DNA from: PCC-6802 sp943367755
GTDB taxonomy: Bacteria > Cyanobacteriota > Cyanobacteriia > Pseudanabaenales > Pseudanabaenaceae
DNA length: 64,000 bases
Assembly: GCA_943367755.1 (NCBI GenBank)
Contig: CALRKB020000007.1
Location: forward strand, 62,001 to 126,000
Direction of reading: 5' to 3'
This document shows, piece after piece, positions 52,001 to 61,000 of this stretch (position 1 is its first letter; every line of letters begins with the position of its first letter). Under the pieces are notes generated by a model. The model saw nothing but the letters and a program-made list of their open reading frames with translations, was not told the DNA's origin and made no database searches. A program made the position numbers and the translations under genes.

Positions 52001-55000
52001 CTGCGCCAATTTCTCAAAGAGAAGCTGCCGGAGTACGCTATCCCTGCGGTGTTTGCGTTCCTGGAGAGCTTCCCCCTCATGCCAAACGGCAAGGTCGATC
52101 GCCATGCCTTACCCGCGCCGGAGTTTCGCCCCGATCTCGAAGCAGGCTTTGTCGCTCCCAGAAATGCGATCGAACAAACCCTGGCAAAAATTTGGGCAGA
52201 GGTGCTCGGTATCGAACGAGTTGGCGTTTACGATAACTTCTTCGAACTGGGTGGCGATTCCATTCTCAGCCTGCAAATTATTGCCCGTGCCAATCAGGCA
52301 GGACTGCAATTAACGCCAAAGCAATTGTTTGCCAATCCCAAGATCGCCCAGTTGGCATCTGTGGCAGGTATGATCGGGCAGATTCACGCGGAACAGGGAT
52401 TAGTGACTGGTAACGTTCCTCTGACGCCAATTCAACAGTGGTTCTTCGAGCAGGAACAGCCCGAACCCCATCACTTCAACCAATCGGTGCTGCTATCGGT
52501 GCCTCCAGACTTGAATCCAGAACTATTGGAGAAAGTCTTGCAGCAACTGCTCTCCCATCACGATGCCCTACGTTTGCGGTTCGATCGCATCGATTCCATT
52601 TGGGAGCAACGCAATGCGGATATTCCAGACCTCTTGGCATTGCAGGTAGTGGATTTAGCCGCAAAGTCATCTGAAGAACAACTGGCTGCTATAGAAGCGA
52701 TCGGCAGCCAGTTGCAAGCTAGTCTAAATCTCACAGATGGTCCACTGTTTAAAGCAGCATTATTCCAGTTGGGGAACGCACAATCAGGTCGGCTGCTACT
52801 GACTGTCCATCACCTGGCAGTAGATGGCGTTTCCTGGCGGATTTTGTTGGAGGATTTGCTGACGGCTTACCAGCAAAGCGAGCGCGGCGAAGCAATTCAA
52901 CTTCCACCCAAGACCACTTCATTCCGCTATTGGGCGCAACGGCTGAAGGAATATGCCAAAACTGAAACCCTTACAGCCGAGGCCGTCTACTGGCTAGAGC
53001 GATCGAACAAACAACTTCCTCCCCTTCCCATAGATAATCCTGCTGGAACGAACACCGTTGCTTCTGCGGCGATCGTCACTGTCTCTCTGGACGCGGCTGA
53101 GACGTTTGCCCTGCTGCACGAAGTCCCTAAAGCATATAACACGCAGATTAACGATGTTCTGCTCGCTGCCCTGATTCTGGCGATGCGCGAATGGACGGGT
53201 AATAGAGAATTACGACTAGATCTGGAAGGACACGGACGGGAAGACCTGTTTGATGAAGTCGATCTATCCCGCACGGTGGGATGGTTCACGACTTTATTCC
53301 CCGTGCTGCTCGATCTTGGAGACAGCCCATCTCCCCAGGATGCCTTGAAGCGAATCAAAGAACAGTTACGCGGCATTCCCAATAAAGGCATCGGCTACGG
53401 TTTGCTTCGCTACCTGAGTGGAGATAGCAAAGTTTCCACCTGCTTGCAAGCTGCTCCAGCCGCTGAAATTTGCTTCAACTATTTGGGACAATTCGATCGC
53501 TCCTTCGATAACGATGCGGGATTTGAACCAGCAACGGAGTCGGTGGGACATCAACAGAGTCCGAATGGGCTGCGATCGCATCTGTTGGAAATCAACGGCA
53601 CGATCGCAGGTGGGCAACTCCACCTCAGTTGGACTTACAGTGCCAATATTCACCATGCTGCCACGATCGAGAATCAGGCACGGGCTTTTATCGAACAATT
53701 ACAAGCGCTGATCGCCCATTGCATCTCGCCGGAGGCAGGCGGATACACGCCCAGCGATTTCCCTTTAGCCACCATTTCCCAAGCGGAACTAGATCGACTC
53801 GCCGATCCCCTGCCAACTTGGAAGCATCTAGAAGACCTGTATCCGCTATCGCCCATGCAGCAGGGGATGCTGTTCCACAGTTTGTATGCGCCCGATTCCG
53901 GTGAGTATGTGGAGCTGTTGAGCTGCACCGTACGAGGACAACTGGATATCCGCGCCTTCGAGCAAGCTTGGCAGCAAACGAGCGATCGTCATGCCGTTTT
54001 CCGTACAGCGTTCCTCTGGCAGCGTCCCGATCTGCCCCTGCAATTAGTCTCCCGACAAGTGCAACTGGCAGTTGAGGTGCGGGACTGGCAAAACTTACCG
54101 ACCGAGCAACAGCACGAGCAATTGCAACAGTTCTTGGAGTCAGAGCAGAAACGGGGCTTCGACCTCGCACAAGCTCCCTTGATGCGGCTGTATCTCATCC
54201 AACTGGGCAGTGAAACCTATCAATTCATCTGGAGCCACCACCATTTACTACTCGATGGCTGGTCCATGCCGCTGGTGCTCAAGGAAGTGTTCGATCGCTA
54301 TGAAGCGCACTGTCAAGGTCAAAGTTCGATCGCGCACATGCAACCGAGAATCGCTTATCGCAAATATATTGCCTGGTTGCAACAGCAGGATGCCGACAAA
54401 GCGCGATCGTACTGGCAAGAGAGACTGCAAGGCTTTACGGCTCCCACGCCGATCGGCACAGACCGACCGTTGGGCGATCGCCAAACATCCTCCCGCTATA
54501 GCGAGCTAGCGATCGCCGTGAGTGCTGAAATAACGACCGCACTACAAGCATTTTCCCGCCAGCACCAACTAACCCTTAATAACCTGTTGCAGGGAGGCTG
54601 GGCGTTGCTACTTAGCCGCTATAGCGGTGAATCCGATGTCGCGTTCGGTGCCACAGTCTCCGGTCGTCCGACTGATTTGATGGGAGTGGAATCGATTGTG
54701 GGCCTGTTCATCAATACCTTACCCATCCGCGTGCGGGTCGAGGCGGACACTCAACTATTGCCATGGCTGAAGGCATTACAAGCGCAGCAGATAGAATCGG
54801 AGCAGTATGCCTACGCACCGTTGGGCGAGATTCAGCTCTGGAGCGACGTGACACGCGGCATGCCTCTGTTCGAGAGTATTCTGGTATTCGAGAACTATCC
54901 CGTAGACAAATCGCTGCAACAGCACGAAGGCCGCCTGGAAATCTCTAACGTTCGCGGAGTCGAACAGACAAGTTATCCACTGACCGCGATCGCGGCAGTC

Positions 55001-58000
55001 GGAGAGCAGTTGATGCTGAAGCTCAGCTATGACAATCGCCGTTTTGACGAAGCCGCGATCGCCCGTATGTTGGTACACTTCCAAACCCTGTTGACAGGAA
55101 TGGTGACGCATCCAAATCTGCCAATTGCCGCATTGCCCCTGCTAACACCAACTGAGCAACAGCAGTTGCACGAATGGAACCGTACAGCAGCCAGCTATCC
55201 GCATCAATGCATTCACCATCTGTTTGAAGAACAGGTAGAACGAACTCCTGACGCGATCGCGATCGTACAACCCGAAATCGCATCGCCCAACGGATGTGAC
55301 GAACAGTTGGCACAATTGTCATACGAAGCGCTCAATTCCCGTGCCAATCAACTAGCTCATTACCTGCAAAAACTCGGCGTCGCTCCAGATACGTTCGTGG
55401 CAATTAACCTGCCGCGTTCCCTGGATGTAGCGATCGCGATCCTGGGTACCCTGAAAGCGGGCGGAGCTTACGTGCCTTTAGATCCCGCTTATCCCAGCGA
55501 GCGACTTGCTTTCATGCTTGCCGATACGCAGGCTCCGATCGTACTGACCCATACATCCCTACTCGATAGTTTGCCAGAGCATCAAGCCCGAGTCGTTTGT
55601 CTGGATCGGGATTGGGATGGCATTGCCGAACACCCCGACACCAATCCCACCAGCCAGGTCTCTCCCAACAACCTTACCTACGTAATCTATACCTCAGGTT
55701 CGACTGGGAAACCTAAAGGGGTGATGCTGGAACATCGCGCCCTCTCTAATTTAATCTGCTGGCAGATAGAAAACTCTACATTGTCTGGTGGAACCAGAAC
55801 TCTTCAGTTCGCGGCGCTCAGCTTCGATGTTTCTTTCCAAGAATTTTTCTCAACCTGGTGTGCTGGTGGCACGCTGGTACTAATCTCTGAGGAATTACGG
55901 CGAGATGGTGCTGGCCTATTGCGTTTCATGGATCGCGAAAAAGTCGAGCGCGTCTTTTTGCCCTTTATCGCCCTCCAACATCTGGCAGAAGCTGCCGATA
56001 CTTACGGGATATTGCCTACCTCACTGCGCGAAGTAATCACAGCCGGGGAACAACTTCAGGTCAACCGCTACATTACCAGCCTGTTCGCTCGACTGGAAGG
56101 TTGCACGCTAGCGAATCAGTATGGCCCCTCTGAAAGCCATGTCGCAACCGCATTTAATCTGACGGGGCCGCCAACAGAGTGGGCAGCACTTCCGCCTATC
56201 GGTCGCCCGATCGCCAACACCCAAATCTACTTATTAGACGATCGCCTCCAACCCGTACCGATTGGGATAAAAGGAGAGCTGTACATTGGCGGTATTTGTC
56301 TGGCGCGGGGCTATTTGAATCGTCCCGAATTGACGGTAGAACGGTTCGTTCCCAACCCCTTCAGCCCCAACCCGCAAGAACCGCAATCGCGACTTTACAA
56401 AACTGGCGACATCGCTCGCTATCTCCCCGATGGCGCGATCGAGTACCTCGGACGAGCAGACAATCAGGAGAAGGTGCGTGGCTTCCGCATCGAATTGGGC
56501 GAGATTGAAACAGCCCTGACAACACATCCAGCCATCAAGCAAACCGCAGCGATCGTGCGGGAAGACCTACCTGGGGACAAACGCCTGGTCGCCTATCTGG
56601 TATGCGATCGCGAACAATCTCCAGCGATCCCCGACTTGCGACAGTTCCTCAAGCAGAAGTTGCCCGAATATATGCTCCCTTCTGCTTTTGTTTTTCTCGA
56701 TACCTTGCCCCTCACTCCCAGCGGCAAGATCGATCGCCGCTCCCTGCCCGTCCCAGACGGAAGTCGACAGCTGGAAACCAGCTTTGTCGCACCCAGAACT
56801 CCCACCGAACTTGACCTCGCCCAAATTTGGATGGATGTATTGGGTATTACTCAAGTTGGTATTCTCGATAACTTCTTCGAACTCGGCGGACACTCCTTAC
56901 TCGCCACCCAATTAATCTCGCGGGTTCGTACTGTCTTCATGCTGGAAGTCCCCTTGCGATCGCTGTTTGAAGCTCCTACGATCGCCGAGTTCGCCGAATA
57001 CATTCAGGGAGCAAAACCAGAATTAGCCGGACTCGTAGCACCGCCGCTACATGCGATCGCTCCCGATCGACGAAACGAGCCATTACCGCTCTCTTTTGCA
57101 CAACAGCGTTTGTGGTTCCTGCAACAGCTAGATCCCGACAGTGCCGCTTATCACATTCCCGGTGCTATCCGCCTGCACGGTCAGTTAAATCTTTCGGCTC
57201 TGGAACGTAGTTTTCAAGAGATCGTGCGCCGCCACGAAGCTTTGCGCACCAACTTCATCATCCAGGACAGTCAGCCCGTGCAGATCGTTCGTCCCGATAC
57301 CGCTTGGAACCTCTCCGTCGTAGATTTGCAACATCTTGCCGACTCTGAACAAGAAATCGAGGCGCAGCGCTTGGCAACTGCCCAGGTAGAAGCACCTTTC
57401 GATTTGACCAAAGATTGTCTGTTACGGGTGAATGTACTGGTGCTGTCCGAGAGCGATTCCATCCTACTGTTCTGCATGCACCACATCGTCTCCGATGGCT
57501 GGTCGATGGGCGTGTTCGTGCGGGAGTTTGTTGCCCTCTACAATACCTTCTGCGAGGGACTACCCTCGCCACTTCCAGACCTGTCGATTCAGTATGCCGA
57601 CTTTGCCGTTTGGCAGCGTCAGTGGCTGCAAGGGGAAGTGCTGCAAACCCAACTCGATTACTGGCAAGATCGACTGGCTGATGCTCCAGCTCTATTAGAA
57701 CTACCGACAGACCGACCCAGACCCGCCGTACAGGGCTGGCAGGGTGCAACCCATTCTTTCCTTCTACCACCTGACCTCTCGGAAGCTCTCAATAGCTTGA
57801 GTCAGAGCGAAAATGTTACCTCTTTCATGACGCTGTTAGCTGCATTTGACGTGCTGCTCTATCGCTACACAAACCAGACTGACATTCTGGTCGGTTCGCC
57901 GATCGCCAACCGCAACCGCAGTGAAATTGAAGGCTTAATCGGGTCTTTCATCAACACGTTGGTTTTTCGTTCGAATCTTTCCGGTAACCCCAGTTTTCGC

Positions 58001-61000
58001 GAACTGCTGGCACGGGTGCGGGAGATGTCGCTGGGAGCTTACGCACATCAAGACCTGCCCTTCGAGCTACTGGTAGAAACCTTGAAATTGGAACGCGACC
58101 TCAGCTATTCACCCCTGTTCCAAGTGATGTTTATTCTCCAGAACGCACCTGCATCGGATCTGGAATTGCCCGATCTAACGCTGAGCGCTTTCAAAACGGG
58201 TTCTCAAGTATCGACATTCGATCTGACCTTATCGATGGAGCAAACGGACGAGGGACTGGTGGGTTCGTGGGAGTACAGCACTGACTTGTTTAATGCTGAC
58301 ACCATTATCCGCATGACTGCTCACTTTCAAACTCTGCTCGAAGGCATCGTAGCACACCCTGAGATGCAGATCGCTCAACTGCCTATGCTGACTGCCGCCG
58401 AGCGACACCAATTACTAGTGGAATGGAACGACACTCAAGTAGATTATCCCTTCGATCGGTGCATCCATCAACTATTCGAGCAACAGGTAGAACGCACTCC
58501 AGATGCAGTTGCCATCGTTTTTGAAGGCCGCCAGCTTACTTACCGAGAATTGAATTCCCAAGCTAATCAACTGGCGCATTACCTGCAAGTGCTAGGTGTG
58601 GGAGCAGAAGTCCTGGTAGGAATTTGTGTGGAACGCTCTCTGGAAATGGTAGTGGGACTTCTCGCTATCCTCAAAGCAGGTGGAGCATACGTTCCCCTCG
58701 ACCCCAACTATCCCTCCGAACGCTTGGAGTTCATGCTCTCCGACTCAAAGGTATCTATACTGCTGACCCAACAGCAACTTGGTGAGAGATTCTCCGGGAT
58801 GGATATCCCGATCATTTGCCTCGATGTCGACTCAGCAGAAATTGCGAAGCACAGTCAGAGCAATCCCAGCAGTGATGTTACACCGGAGAATCTGGCTTAC
58901 GCCATCTACACCTCCGGCTCGACTGGCATTCCAAAAGGCGTTGCGATCGAGCACCGATCGCTGCTGAATTTCACCCAAGCTGCCATTAGGGAATACGGGT
59001 TGCAAGAGGGCGATCGCATTCTACAGTTTTCATCGATTAGTTTTGACGTCGCGGTTGAAGAGATCTACCCCGCCCTCAGTTGTGGTGCCACTGTTGTGCT
59101 CAGGACTGATGAGATGCTGAGTTCCGTCGCGACCTTCCTGGAGTGCTGTCAGGAGTGGAACTTGACCGTACTCGACCTGCCCACAGCCTACTGGCACCAG
59201 CTCACAACCGCCATTGCCACCGAACATTTGCACTTGCCACCAACCGTGCGCCTGGCGATCGTTGGTGGAGAACGGATACTGCCAACCCAACTCCAGTTAT
59301 GGCATCTTACAGTAGGTAAGTTTCCTCAGTTGATCGACGCCTACGGTCCGACTGAAGCTACTGTCGAAACAACGGTCTGCGACCTATCTGCGCTCTCCCC
59401 AGCCGACTACGCCCGCGAAGTGCCGATCGGTCGCCCCCTTCAAAATATCAGCGTCTACATACTCGACTCCTATTGCCAACCCGTACCAGTAGGCGTACCC
59501 GGTGAATTGTACGTTGGTGGCATTTGTCTGGCGCGGGGCTACTTGCACCGTCCCGAATTGACAGCAGAACGGTTCGTTCCCAATCCTTTCAGCCCCGATC
59601 CGCAGGCAAGGTTATACAAAACCGGAGACATCGTTTGCTATCTGCCCAATGGCGCGATTGAATACGTAGGACGAATCGATAACCAGGTTAAAATTCGGGG
59701 CTACCGCATCGAGGTGGGCGAAATCGAAACAGCATTAAGCCACCATCCGGACGTGTTAGAAGCGGTGGCGATCGCGAAAGAAGACGAACCAGGGGATAAA
59801 CGACTGGTCGCCTATCTGGTATGCGATCGCGATCAACCTCCTGCGATCGCCGATCTGCGGCAGTTCCTCAAGCAGAAGCTACCCGAATACATGCTCCCTT
59901 CTGCATTCGTTTTCCTCGATGCCTTGCCTCTCACCCCTAGCGGTAAAATCGATCGTCGCGCACTGCCTGCCCCAGATGGTAATCGACAACTGGCAACCGA
60001 TTTTGTCGCTCCTAGAACTCCTATCGAACTTGACCTCGCGCAAATTTGGGCAGAGGTTTTGAGCATTGCCCAAGTCGGCATTCGCGATAACTTCTTCGAA
60101 CTCGGCGGACACTCCTTACTCGCCACCCAACTGATCTCGCGAGTGCGAACTGACATGATGTTGGAAGTCCCTTTACGCAGTTTGTTTGAAGCTCCAACAA
60201 TCGCGGAGTTTGCCGAATACATCCAGGCAACACAACAAGGATTAGCCGGACTCGCTGCTACCCCTCTAGTGGCGATCGCTCCTGACAAGCGCGACAAACC
60301 ATTACCGCTCTCCTTTGCACAACAGCGATTGTGGTTCCTACAACAGTTGGATCCCGACAGTGCCGCTTATCACATCCACGGCGCTATCTGCTTGCAAGGT
60401 CAATTAAACGTCTCCGCCCTGGAACGCTGTTTCCAGGAGATCGTGCTCCGGCACGAAGCCCTGCGTACCAACTTCATCACGCAAGATGGGCAACCCCTGC
60501 AAATCGTCCGTAACGATACCGCTTGGAACCTCTCCGTTGTAGATTTGCAACATCTTTCCGACTCCGAGCAAGAATCGGAGGCACAGCGCCTGGCGATCGC
60601 GAGGATGCAGCAACCTTTCGACTTGACGAAGGATTGTTTGTTGCAAGTGACTTTGCTGGAGTTGTCACCAACTGATTCCATCCTGCTGTTCTGCATGCAC
60701 CACATCGTCTCTGACGGCTGGTCGATGGGCGTGTTCGTACGGGAGTTTGCTACCCTCTACAATGCCTTCTGTGCAGGGCTACCCTCCCCTCTCCCAGATC
60801 TCGCCATTCAGTATGCTGACTTTGCCGTCTGGCAGCGCCAGTGGCTGCAAGGGGATGTGCTAAAATCCCAACTTGCTTACTGGCAAGATCGACTGGCTAA
60901 TGCTCCGGCTCTGTTGGAACTGCCGACAGATCGTCCCAGACCCGCCGTACAGGGTTGGCAGGGTGCAACCCATTCTTTCCTTCTACCGCTAGACCTCTCG

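Noticed and set aside
53688..54170. Antisense open frame of 160 codons within the last synthetase
   Set aside because: It overlaps an intact E/C domain junction, has no recognisable domain, and similar antisense frames occur at equivalent positions of other modules.
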